From: Micromonospora purpureochromogenes
GTDB taxonomy: Bacteria > Actinomycetota > Actinomycetes > Mycobacteriales > Micromonosporaceae
Assembly (NCBI RefSeq): GCF_900091515.1
Contig: NZ_LT607410.1
Span: 4,774,001-4,838,000 of the forward strand
Direction of reading: 5' to 3'
Length of the DNA stretch: 64,000 bases
The notes beneath the pieces were generated by a model. That model did no database searches. It had not been told where the DNA came from and saw nothing but the letters and a program-made list of their open reading frames with translations. How positions within the stretch are numbered: the first letter of the stretch is position 1; each line of letters opens with the position of its first letter. This document shows, piece by piece, positions 35,847 through 42,837 of the stretch. The translations under genes were made by a program, and so were the position numbers.

Positions 35847-36620
35847 TCAGGGACGGCGGGGCTGGGGCACGCCGCCCCGACCGGCCCGGTAGAGCGCGCA
35901 GGCGCGCTCGGCGAGGTCCCTGGTGGCCGACGAGTTGGCCCAGGTGCCGAGGATGATGGCGGCGCCCGGCACGACCTTGGCGAACATCCGCTTCGCCGCG
36001 CGGACCCCGGCCATCTGGGCCAGTCGCACGCCGAGGCGGAGCATCACCTTGCCGAGCGGGTTCTGCGCGCCGTGGCCGAACAGGGCCCCGGCGCGTTCCC
36101 GCCCCGCCGCCACGCCCAGCGCCAGCCGGGCGCTCTCGGCGACCTTGTGCACCTTCTGCAGCACCAGCAGGTCGGTGGCCCGGTCGGGGTGCACCGGGTC
36201 CACCCCGTACGCGGCGGCGACGTGCAGCACCAGGCGGGCCTGGGTCCAGGCCAGCACGCCGACGTCGATCACCGCGCCGGGGAGCCCGGCCACGCCGGAG
36301 ACCGCCCCGGAGAGGCGGGCCTGGTTGACGAACTTGCGGACCGCCTGCTCGGCGAGGTCGTCGGCGTCGACGTCGGGGCGCTCGGCACGGGCCCGAGCCG
36401 CCCACTGGGCGGCCTCCGGCCCCAGCCGGCGTACCGCCTCCAGGGCGAGGTGCTCCGGCGCGTACTGCGGGTCCTCCCGCATCCGGTCCCAGAGCCGGGC
36501 GGGCGGCGCCTCGGGGGCGTCCGGCTCCCCCGCCCGGGTGGCCGGCGGGGTGACCGCCGCCGCCGGGCTGGCCGGCGGCGGGGTGGTGGGTTCGTCGTCG
36601 ACGGGGGCGGAGTCGGTCAC
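35847..36620 (-). CDS. EcsC-family protein
   Basis: 257 residues. A Pro/Ala-rich acidic N-terminus of about 45 residues is followed by the EcsC domain: YAPEHLALEAVRRLGPEAAQWA, VRKFVNQARLSGAVSGVAGLPGAVIDVGVLAWTQARLVLHVAAAYG, and the C-terminal AKVVPGAAIILGTWANSSATRDLAERA. EcsC-type proteins are weakly hydrophobic and membrane-associated; their activity is unknown. It follows the 48-residue gene after 35 bases. Confidence 0.8.
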   Translation of the reverse strand: MTDSAPVDDEPTTPPPASPAAAVTPPATRAGEPDAPEAPPARLWDRMREDPQYAPEHLALEAVRRLGPEAAQWAARARAERPDVDADDLAEQAVRKFVNQARLSGAVSGVAGLPGAVIDVGVLAWTQARLVLHVAAAYGVDPVHPDRATDLLVLQKVHKVAESARLALGVAAGRERAGALFGHGAQNPLGKVMLRLGVRLAQMAGVRAAKRMFAKVVPGAAIILGTWANSSATRDLAERACALYRAGRGGVPQPRRP

Positions 36621-36655
36621 GGGGGCTCCCGGTGTCGAGGGCGAGCGGGGGACGA

Positions 36656-36802
36656 TCAGCGGCGGCGGCTGGAGAGCCGGTTGGCCACCTGCCTGAGCTT
36701 GGCCTGGTTCTCCGGCTTGGCCAACTCACGCCGACCCCGGTCGACCAGCTGCTGTCCCCGCGGCGAGCGCAGGAACGTCCTGATCCGTTGCACCAGTGAC
36801 AT
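36656..36802 (-). CDS. Small basic protein (48 aa), unknown
   Basis: The sequence begins MSLVQRIRTFLRSPRGQQLV, then RRELAKPENQAKLRQVANRLSSRRR, an amphipathic, strongly basic helix pair. The ribosome site CGGAGGAC lies 5 bases before ATG 36802, supporting the start; the longer in-frame extension is unlikely. Proteins with SPRGQQLVxxxRRxLxxPENQxKL are common and small in actinomycetes and have no known role. It lies upstream of the EcsC gene in the same direction. Confidence 0.65.
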   Translation of the reverse strand: MSLVQRIRTFLRSPRGQQLVDRGRRELAKPENQAKLRQVANRLSSRRR

Positions 36803-36875
36803 GTCGTCCTCCGTTCGGTGGTCGTGCATCATGTGTACCCCGAACGGACAACCGGCAACCGACAACCCGGGACGA

Positions 36876-37745
36876 TCAGGCCAGAATGGCCTCGACCACC
36901 TCGGTCGCCCGCCACTCGTGCTGGGCGTAGGCCCACGGGAACGCCGAGACCTGCACGGCCTGGGCCGCGTCGGTCAGCGCCAGGTCCTGCCAGCCGGGGA
37001 TCTCCAGCAGCGCGGAGAGGAACGCCTGGGTGGCGTACTCGGGGTCCATCAGGTCGCGGACCTCGCCCCAGCCGCTGCTGGGCCGCTGCTGGAACAGCCC
37101 GACCGAGTCGTGGTCCCAGCCGATGGCCTGGTAGGGGTAGTTCTGGGACTCGGGCAGCACGCCGCTGGCGTAGTTGTAGAGGTTGCTCTCCTGCATCGCG
37201 GTGGCCACGGCGATGATCAGGGCCTGTCGCGGCACGCCCATCTTCCGGCCGGCCTTGACGATGGCCTTGGCGTTGTCCATCTGGGCCTGGTCAAGGCCGG
37301 CGACGGGGGCGATCCGCTTCGGCTTCGGCTTGGGCTTCGGCTTCGCCTTCTTCGTCGCGGTCGGCGACGGCGAGGCGGTCGGGGTGGCGGCGGGGGTCGG
37401 GGTCGCGGTGACCGGGGTACGCGCCTGGCCTCGGGAGGCGGGGCCCTCCTGCGCCCGCTCGGTGAGCGCCGGCTGGGCGGCGACCGGGTCGAGCCGGTCG
37501 GCCGGCAGGACCTGCACGCCGGCGAAGGCCGCCACGCCGAGGCAGCAGACCACGCCGGAGGCGAGCGCCACCCGCGACGGGCGGCGGGTCAGGGGGTTAA
37601 TGAGGGCGCCGAGGCGGGTACGGAGCGAGGGAGCGGCCTCGGTGCCACGAAGAACGCCGACCTGAACGGACGAGGGGGTATCGTCCGAACGGCCAGTCGG
37701 GCCCTCGTGGGCGTACTGGTCGTCGATGGTGTCGTCGTCACGCAT
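36876..37745 (-). CDS. Membrane-anchored lysozyme-fold/transglycosylase-like protein
   Basis: 289 residues. A cytoplasmic N-terminus of about 57 residues, one transmembrane segment (about 58-78), an extracellular linker rich in Thr/Pro and (KP) repeats (about 110-143), and a C-terminal globular domain. The domain begins LDQAQMDNAKAIVKAGRKMGVPRQALIIAVATAMQESNLYN, with Glu185 in the place of the catalytic glutamate, and has DSVGLFQQRPSSGWG. This resembles actinobacterial peptidoglycan-processing domains. ATG 37745 is the start. Confidence 0.75.
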   Translation of the reverse strand: MRDDDTIDDQYAHEGPTGRSDDTPSSVQVGVLRGTEAAPSLRTRLGALINPLTRRPSRVALASGVVCCLGVAAFAGVQVLPADRLDPVAAQPALTERAQEGPASRGQARTPVTATPTPAATPTASPSPTATKKAKPKPKPKPKRIAPVAGLDQAQMDNAKAIVKAGRKMGVPRQALIIAVATAMQESNLYNYASGVLPESQNYPYQAIGWDHDSVGLFQQRPSSGWGEVRDLMDPEYATQAFLSALLEIPGWQDLALTDAAQAVQVSAFPWAYAQHEWRATEVVEAILA

Positions 37746-38164
37746 CCGACGACGTTAGGCAGGCGTTTCCCCGGCCACCCACCGTGAGCGAGTGGCCATC
37801 GCCACAATCCGACGGGTCGAACCGGGACGCGTCGACGGTGCCGTGTGGCTGCGGGGCGCAACCCCGCAGAACCGGCATCTCGGGAAGGTGCGCCGGCGGC
37901 GGGAGTCCCGGAACGACGGGGTCGACACCGCCGCCCCGGCCAGCATGATCGACCATATCCCCCGTTGGTATGAGCGATCGGTAGACCGACGGACAACCGC
38001 GCCTCGGATGATCGGCGAAATGCGCGCTTCGTCCGTCTTTGCTCGGCAGGATCGCCGCGAACCGCCCGTTGCTGGAATGGATACCGCGGGCGGGTACGTT
38101 CGGCGAACCGGGAGCCGTGCGCGCACGGCGGCCCGTACGCGCGTTTCCTCAGGAGGTCCGACCG
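37746..38164. other. Divergent intergenic region, 419 bases
   Basis: No gene is evident. The middle (about 37940-38060) is less GC-rich, containing CCATATCCCC and other AT patches, and should hold the divergent promoters of the lysozyme-like and PAC2 genes. I found no known operator or strong hairpin. Confidence 0.4.
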
Positions 38165-39085
38165 GTGCTCGACCCACACGAGCTCTACCAGCTCACCGAC
38201 GACCTGCCCGACCTCGGGCAGCCGGTGCTGATCCAGGCCCTGACCGGCTTCGTCGACGCCGGCAACGCGAGCCGCCTGGCCCGTGAGCAGCTGCTCACCT
38301 CGCTGGAGTCGCGTCAGATCGCCACCTTCGACGTCGACCAGCTCTTCGACTACCGCTCCCGCCGCCCGGTGATGACCTTCGTCGAGGACCACTGGGAGCA
38401 CTACGACGCCCCGGAGCTGGCGCTGCACCTGCTGCACGACGACGACGAGACCCCCTTTCTGCTGCTCACCGGCCCGGAGCCGGACCTGCAGTGGGAGCGG
38501 TTCGTGGCCGCGGTCGCCGCCCTGGCCACCCGACTCGACGTCCGGCTCACCGCCGGGCTCAACTCCATCCCGATGGCCGTGCCGCACACCCGCCCCACCG
38601 GGGTGACCGCGCACGCCACCCGGCGCGAGCTGATCTCCGGCTACGAGCCCTGGCTCCAGCGGGTGCAGGTCCCGGGCAGCGTCGGTCACCTGCTGGAGTA
38701 CCGGCTCGGCGAGGCGGGCCGGGACGCGATCGGCTTCGCCGCGCACGTGCCGCACTACGTCGCCCAGACCGAGTACCCGGCCGCCGCCGAGGTGCTGCTC
38801 TCCTCGGTCTCCCGCAGCACCGGGCTGCTGCTGCCCAGCGACAGCCTGCGCACGGCCGCCGAGGTGGTGCGGGTCGAGATCGACCGGCAGGTCGCCCAGA
38901 CCGACGAGGCCGCCGCGCTGGTCCAGGCCCTGGAGGAGCAGTACGACGCGTTCGCCCGTGGGCGCGGCGAGAAGAACCTGCTGGCCGCCGAGGCCGGGCC
39001 GCTGCCCACCGCCGACGAGCTCGGCGCCGAGCTGGAGCGGTTCCTGGCCGAGCAGACCCGACCCGGCGACACCCCGAACGGCTGA
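38165..39085 (+). CDS. PAC2-family protein (proteasome-assembly-chaperone-like)
   Basis: 306 residues from GTG 38165, 7 bases after AGGAGGT. PAC2 features: PVLIQALTGFVDAGNASRLAREQLL, ATFDVDQLFDYRSRRPVMTF, LHDDDETPFLLLTGPEPDLQWERF, and MAVPHTRPTGVTAHATRRELI. Actinobacterial PAC2 homologues are abundant, trimeric and ATP-independent, and their role is not settled. The C-terminal helix pair (EEQYDAFARG...ADELGAELERFL) is typical. An exonuclease III gene follows in the same direction. Confidence 0.83.
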   Translation: MLDPHELYQLTDDLPDLGQPVLIQALTGFVDAGNASRLAREQLLTSLESRQIATFDVDQLFDYRSRRPVMTFVEDHWEHYDAPELALHLLHDDDETPFLLLTGPEPDLQWERFVAAVAALATRLDVRLTAGLNSIPMAVPHTRPTGVTAHATRRELISGYEPWLQRVQVPGSVGHLLEYRLGEAGRDAIGFAAHVPHYVAQTEYPAAAEVLLSSVSRSTGLLLPSDSLRTAAEVVRVEIDRQVAQTDEAAALVQALEEQYDAFARGRGEKNLLAAEAGPLPTADELGAELERFLAEQTRPGDTPNG

Positions 39086-39105
39086 CCCGGCCGACCGCTG
39101 GGCCA

Positions 39106-39276
39106 GCGCGCGGCCGGTCCGGAGCGGATCATGCGGCGCGCCGGCCCGGCTGGCCCGGCCCGGACCGTGAGCCCGGATGCGGCAGGCCGACCGCCCGCGC
39201 GCGGCCGGTCCGAGCGGATCATGCGGCGCGCCGGCCGGGCTGGCCGGGCACGCGGGGGCCGGATACGGCAGGCTGA
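39106..39276 (+). repeat. Imperfect tandem duplication, about 91-bp unit
   Basis: Two diverged copies start at 39106 and 39197, both beginning GCGCGCGGCCGGTC, both containing AGCGGATCATGCGGCGCGCC and ending GGCAGGC(C/T)GA. The second copy is about 5 bases shorter and ends just before the exonuclease III start, so its ribosome region (GGCTGAAGG) comes from the repeat. Confidence 0.7.
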
Positions 39277-39280
39277 AGGC

Positions 39281-40078
39281 ATGCGTCTGGCGACCTGGAA
39301 CGTGAACTCGGTGAAGGCCCGCCTGCCCCGGCTGCTCGACTGGCTGGCCACCACCGGCCCGGACGTGGTCTGCCTGCAGGAGACCAAGTGCCCCGACGGC
39401 GCCTTCCCCAGCGCCGAGGTGGCCGAGCTGGGCTACGAGGTGGCCAGCCACAGCGACGGCCGGTGGAACGGGGTGGCGATCCTGTCCCGGGTCGGGCTGG
39501 CCGACGTGGCGGTCGGGTTCTCCGGCGAGCCCGGGTTCCCCGAGCCGGAGGCCCGGGCCATCTCGGCCAACTGCGACGGGGTCCGGGTCTGGTCGGTGTA
39601 CGTGCCGAACGGCCGCTCCCCCGACGACCCGCACTACGCGTACAAGCTGGCCTGGTTCGCCGCGCTGCGCGACGCGTTGGAGCCGGAGCTGGCCGGCGGG
39701 GCGCCGGTGGCGGTCTGCGGCGACTTCAACGTCGCCCCCACCGACGCCGACGTCTGGGACCCGGGGCTCTTCGTCACCTCCACCCACGTCACGCCGGCCG
39801 AGCGGGCCGCCCTGGCGGCGCTGCGCGACCTCGGGCTGGTCGACGTGGTGCCGACCCCGATGAAGGGCCCGCACCCCTACACCTACTGGGACTACCGGGC
39901 CGGGATGTTCCACCAGAACAAGGGCATGCGGATCGACCTCGTCTACGCCTCGGCGCCGTTCGCCCGGGCGGTCCGCTCCGCGTACGTCGACCGGGAGGCC
40001 CGCAAGGGCAAGGGCCCCTCCGATCACGCCCCGATCGTGGTCGACGCCGAGCTGGTGCCGGCCGTCGAGTCGTTCTGA
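39281..40078 (+). CDS. xth: Exodeoxyribonuclease III
   Basis: 265 residues. EEP-fold nuclease with all blocks: RLATWNVNSVKARL, VVCLQETKCPD (catalytic Glu), VAVCGDFNVAPTD, the NxD region, MRIDLVYAS and the C-terminal SDHAPIVVD (catalytic Asp-His). It repairs abasic sites and degrades 3' ends of duplex DNA in the cytosol. The start is ATG 39281; the upstream in-frame sequence is the tandem repeat. Confidence 0.92.
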   Translation: MRLATWNVNSVKARLPRLLDWLATTGPDVVCLQETKCPDGAFPSAEVAELGYEVASHSDGRWNGVAILSRVGLADVAVGFSGEPGFPEPEARAISANCDGVRVWSVYVPNGRSPDDPHYAYKLAWFAALRDALEPELAGGAPVAVCGDFNVAPTDADVWDPGLFVTSTHVTPAERAALAALRDLGLVDVVPTPMKGPHPYTYWDYRAGMFHQNKGMRIDLVYASAPFARAVRSAYVDREARKGKGPSDHAPIVVDAELVPAVESF

Positions 40079-40163
40079 GGCGCGTCTCGACGGGGGCGGT
40101 CCGGCGGGACCGGCCGTCGTCGCGGCGCGGGCGGGACGTCCGGCCGGCTGGTCGGCCGCTGGT

Positions 40164-40169
40164 TAGGGT
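40164..40169 (+). promoter_or_regulatory. Candidate leaderless -10 (TAGGGT) of the MhuD-like gene
   Basis: TAGGGT is followed by 6 bases and ATG 40176. No ribosome site is present. The surrounding TTAGGGT also matches one half of an iron box, but the other half is absent. Confidence 0.4.
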
Positions 40170-40175
40170 GGAGCC

Positions 40176-40496
40176 ATGGCAGTCGTGAAGATCAACGCGA
40201 TCGACGTCCCGTCCGGCGCCGGCGAGGAGCTGGAGAAGCGGTTCGCCGCCCGGGCCGGCGCGGTGGAGAACTCCCCCGGCTTCCTCGGCTTCGAGCTGCT
40301 GCGCCCGGTCGCCGGGGAGAGCCGCTACTTCGTCTACACCCGGTGGGAGAGCGAGGAGGCGTACCAGGCGTGGGCGGCCGGCCCGGCCCGGGCCGCGCAC
40401 GCCGGCGGCGAGGGCGGCGAGCAGCGACGGCCGGTGGCCTCCGGCGCCACGCTGCTGGAGTTCGAGGTCGTCCAGCAGGTCACCGGCAAGGGCTGA
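40176..40496 (+). CDS. mhuD: MhuD-like haem-degrading monooxygenase
   Basis: 106 residues, ABM fold. It parallels mycobacterial MhuD almost residue for residue at the start: VVKINAIDVPSGAGEELEKRFA, then VENSPGFLGFELLRPV and LLEFEVV. The MhuD active-site residues fall at the same numbers: Asn7, Trp66 and His75 (in ARAAHAGG). MhuD opens haem to mycobilin and releases iron without CO. It is cytosolic and would complement the siderophore genes at 46-63 kb as a second iron source. It converges on the sortase gene with a 12-base gap. Confidence 0.82.
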   Translation: MAVVKINAIDVPSGAGEELEKRFAARAGAVENSPGFLGFELLRPVAGESRYFVYTRWESEEAYQAWAAGPARAAHAGGEGGEQRRPVASGATLLEFEVVQQVTGKG

Positions 40497-40508
40497 GCGC
40501 CCGGCCGG

Positions 40509-41192
40509 TCAGGGCTGGCGGGTCTCGGCCAGCGAGGCGAAGGCGATGACATTGTCCTCGTAGCCGGTCCGGCCACCGACCCAGGCGCCGCCGCAGGTGA
40601 TCAGCCGCAGCGCCGGCGGCCCGTCGGCGCCGTAGACCCGGTCGGCCGGCAGATGGGACTTGGCGAAGTACTCGACCGAGTCGACGGTGAACAGCGCGAT
40701 CTTGCGGTCCTCCCGGGTCACCTCGATCCGGTCGCCGGGCTTGAGCTTGCGCAGGTCGTAGAAGACGGCCGGGCCGCTCTTGGAGTCGACGTGCCCGACG
40801 ATGATGGCCCGGCCCGGCTCCCCCGGGGTCGGGCCGCGGTCGTACCAGCCGGTCTCGTGGTGCCGGTTCAGCGGCGGCACGGCGATCGACCCGTCCTTCG
40901 CCTGCCCCACCGGGGCCACCGGGGCGGTCACCTGGATGGCCGGCACCGCGAGGCTCACCGGCCGGCTGGCCGGCAACCCGCCGCCCCGCCCGGCCGCGGG
41001 CCGCTCCTGCGCGTCCGCCGGGCGCTGCTGGCCGGCCGTCCAGTCCAGCGGCCCGACGGTACGACCGAGACCCGCGCCGGTGGCGAAGACGCCGAGCAGC
41101 ACCAGGGCTGCCGCGAGCGGCACCGACCAGGGGCTGCGTGCCGAGGTACGGTCGCCGCGGGCGGCCGGTGTCGAGGCGGGTTGCGGGGCCAT
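40509..41192 (-). CDS. Class F sortase
   Basis: 227 residues from ATG 41192. One N-terminal transmembrane anchor (about 22-43), a Pro/Ala-rich linker and a sortase barrel. The catalytic residues are His134 in IIVGHVDS, Cys200 in LITCGGAW and Arg208 in GGRTGYEDNVIAFA. Class F enzymes are the actinobacterial sortases that cleave LPxTG-like signals on exported proteins. It starts 8 bases after the exported-protein gene, so they form one operon. The C-terminal in-frame extension upstream of 41192 is not supported. Confidence 0.87.
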   Translation of the reverse strand: MAPQPASTPAARGDRTSARSPWSVPLAAALVLLGVFATGAGLGRTVGPLDWTAGQQRPADAQERPAAGRGGGLPASRPVSLAVPAIQVTAPVAPVGQAKDGSIAVPPLNRHHETGWYDRGPTPGEPGRAIIVGHVDSKSGPAVFYDLRKLKPGDRIEVTREDRKIALFTVDSVEYFAKSHLPADRVYGADGPPALRLITCGGAWVGGRTGYEDNVIAFASLAETRQP

Positions 41193-41200
41193 CGCGCCGC

Positions 41201-41788
41201 TCAGCCTCGGGCGGCGCCACGGGGGCGGCGGGCCGCGATGATGCCGACGGTCGCGCCGGCGATGGTCAGGGCCAGGCCACCGGGTACGAGCAGGCCGGCT
41301 AGGTTGGCGCCGGCGGCACCGCCGCCGAAGCCGGTGTGCGGGCCGGGGCTGGGCTTCATCGACTTGACCACCTGGAGCATCGTCGAGGCGGTCGCGCCGT
41401 CCCGGCATTCCAGCTTGACCCGGTAGTTGCCCGGCCGGGTCCGCTCCCGGACCTCCGCCGAGGCGGTCAGCTCACCACGCTGGGAGTGCACCTGCACGCG
41501 GCCGAAGGCGTCGGAGACCACCGTTGCCGGGATGGAGTTGTCCCGGCAGCTGGCCCGGATGCCGACCAGGTAGCCGGGCTGCACCGGGCTCGGGCGCACC
41601 TCGACGAAGACCACGCCGGGGGACGGCTGCGGCTCGCCGGGTTGCTCCGGCCAGCCCTGAGCCGGCTCACCCGGGGCCGGGGCCACCGCGGCTGGCGGTG
41701 CGGCGAGCGCCGCGCCCGCCCCGAACACTGCCGGGCTGAGGGCACCGAATGTGATGGCCAACGCGGTGCGCTGGAGCGTGATCGACAT
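41201..41788 (-). CDS. Exported protein with C-terminal membrane anchor, sortase operon
   Basis: 195 residues. Signal peptide (to about residue 30, AALAAPP), a Pro-rich segment, one beta-rich Ig-like domain (VFVEVRPSPVQPGYLVGIRASCRDNSIPATVVSDAFGRVQ...YRVKLECRDGATASTMLQVV, two cysteines), and a final transmembrane helix (LLVPGGLALTIAGATVGIIAA) with basic tail RRPRGAARG. The architecture is that of a sortase substrate, but no LPxTG-like pentapeptide precedes the helix; the nearest text is PGPHTGFGG. It is encoded directly upstream of the class F sortase. Possibly a sortase partner rather than a substrate. Confidence 0.65.
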   Translation of the reverse strand: MSITLQRTALAITFGALSPAVFGAGAALAAPPAAVAPAPGEPAQGWPEQPGEPQPSPGVVFVEVRPSPVQPGYLVGIRASCRDNSIPATVVSDAFGRVQVHSQRGELTASAEVRERTRPGNYRVKLECRDGATASTMLQVVKSMKPSPGPHTGFGGGAAGANLAGLLVPGGLALTIAGATVGIIAARRPRGAARG

Positions 41789-41889
41789 CCTGCCCCCTTC
41801 CGGCCGCCTCGGGCAGTGCCGGGACAGCGAGCGCCGGCCTGCCGTACGGGATGAATCGTCTCACCCCCGGGCGTACATCACATCCGATA

Positions 41890-41903
41890 CGACGGATCCG
41901 TCG
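41890..41903. promoter_or_regulatory. 14-bp perfect palindrome CGACGGATCCGTCG upstream of trmB
   Basis: A perfect palindrome located 17 bases before the GTG of trmB and within the divergent intergenic region. It overlaps the likely promoter (TACGCT at 41906-41911). A chance occurrence is possible in GC-rich DNA. Confidence 0.25.
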
Positions 41904-41920
41904 CGTACGCTCGGGTCGCT

Positions 41921-42634
41921 GTGACCTCCACCGACCAGAACCTCGCCGTCCCGGCGGCCCCGCCGGCCGCCCGGATCCTTACCTTCCACCCCCGCCGCGG
42001 CCGGATGAGCGGCCGCCAGACGGACGCGCTGGAACGGCTCTGGCCGGAGTACGGCGTCGACATCGCCGAGCTCGACGGCCCCTTCGACCCGGCCGCGCTC
42101 TTCGGCCGGGACGCTCCCGTGGTGCTCGAGATCGGCTCCGGCATGGGCGACGCCACGGCGGCGATGGCCGTCGCCGACCCGGGCCGGGACTACCTGGCCG
42201 TCGAGGTGCACACGCCCGGCCTCGGCAACCTGCTGGAACTCATGGAGCGGCACGGGCTGACCAACGTCCGGGTGGCCAAGGGCGACGCGCTGGACCTGGT
42301 CCGGGCCATGCCGACCGGCGCCCTGGACGCGGTGCACGTCTTCTTCCCCGACCCCTGGCCCAAGGCCCGGCACCACAAGCGGCGGATCATCCAGCCCGAG
42401 CACGTGGCCCTGCTCCGCTCCCGCCTGCGGCCGGGCGGCACCCTGCACTGCGCCACCGACTGGGCCGAGTACGCCGAGTCGATGCGGGAGACCCTGACCG
42501 CCGACCCCGGCCTGGCCGACCCGCACGGCGGCTTCGCGCCCCGACCCCCGTACCGCCCGGTCACCAAGTTCGAGCGCCGCGCCCTCACCGCCGGCCGCCC
42601 CGTCTTCGACCTCATCCACCACCGCCACCCCTGA
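41921..42634 (+). CDS. trmB: tRNA (guanine-N7-)-methyltransferase TrmB
   Basis: 237 residues from GTG 41921. SAM-binding VVLEIGSGMGDAT, then YLAVEVHTPGLGNLLELMERHGLTNVRV, the TrmB signature DAVHVFFPDPWPKARHHKRRII and the C-terminal TDWAEYAESMRETL. It methylates G46 in the variable loop of many tRNAs. The N-terminal ILTFHPRRGRMSGRQTDALE is the usual RTFxxRxGRxTxxQ block. A palindrome of the dispersed family lies downstream. Confidence 0.93.
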   Translation: MTSTDQNLAVPAAPPAARILTFHPRRGRMSGRQTDALERLWPEYGVDIAELDGPFDPAALFGRDAPVVLEIGSGMGDATAAMAVADPGRDYLAVEVHTPGLGNLLELMERHGLTNVRVAKGDALDLVRAMPTGALDAVHVFFPDPWPKARHHKRRIIQPEHVALLRSRLRPGGTLHCATDWAEYAESMRETLTADPGLADPHGGFAPRPPYRPVTKFERRALTAGRPVFDLIHHRHP

Positions 42635-42682
42635 CCCACCCCTCCCCCAGCCCGCCGCCGCCCCCACCCGGCCGACGCCGGG

Positions 42683-42744
42683 CGCTCTTTCCGAGAAAGA
42701 GTGCCTATCGCGGCGGGAATAGCCACGCTTTCTCTGAAAGTGCG
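42683..42744. repeat. Dispersed palindrome, copy B (degenerate)
   Basis: Arms 42683-42709 and 42718-42744 are 27-base inverted repeats with 22 matching positions. They contain the same elements as copies C and D: CTTTCCGAGAAAG on the left, AATAGCCACGCTTTCTCTG on the right. It lies between trmB and the helicase gene on the same strand. Confidence 0.8.
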
Positions 42745-42837
42745 ATGCGCGAAGGGCCGGGGCGCGAGGGGGCGGGGCGCGGGGGCGGCGTACCCGGTTG
42801 GCGGGTGGGGGTGTGGGGCGGGCACGATGGAGCGGAT

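Noticed and set aside
39106..39276. Insertion sequence remnant
   Set aside because: No transposase, no terminal inverted repeats and no target-site duplication; it is a plain tandem duplication.
40162..40169. Iron box upstream of the MhuD-like gene
   Set aside because: Only one half (TTAGGGT) is present; it is better explained as a leaderless -10.
41851..42837. Very long open frame upstream of the helicase that overlaps trmB
   Set aside because: It is a shadow in another frame of trmB. The helicase starts at ATG 42838 where its conserved domain begins.
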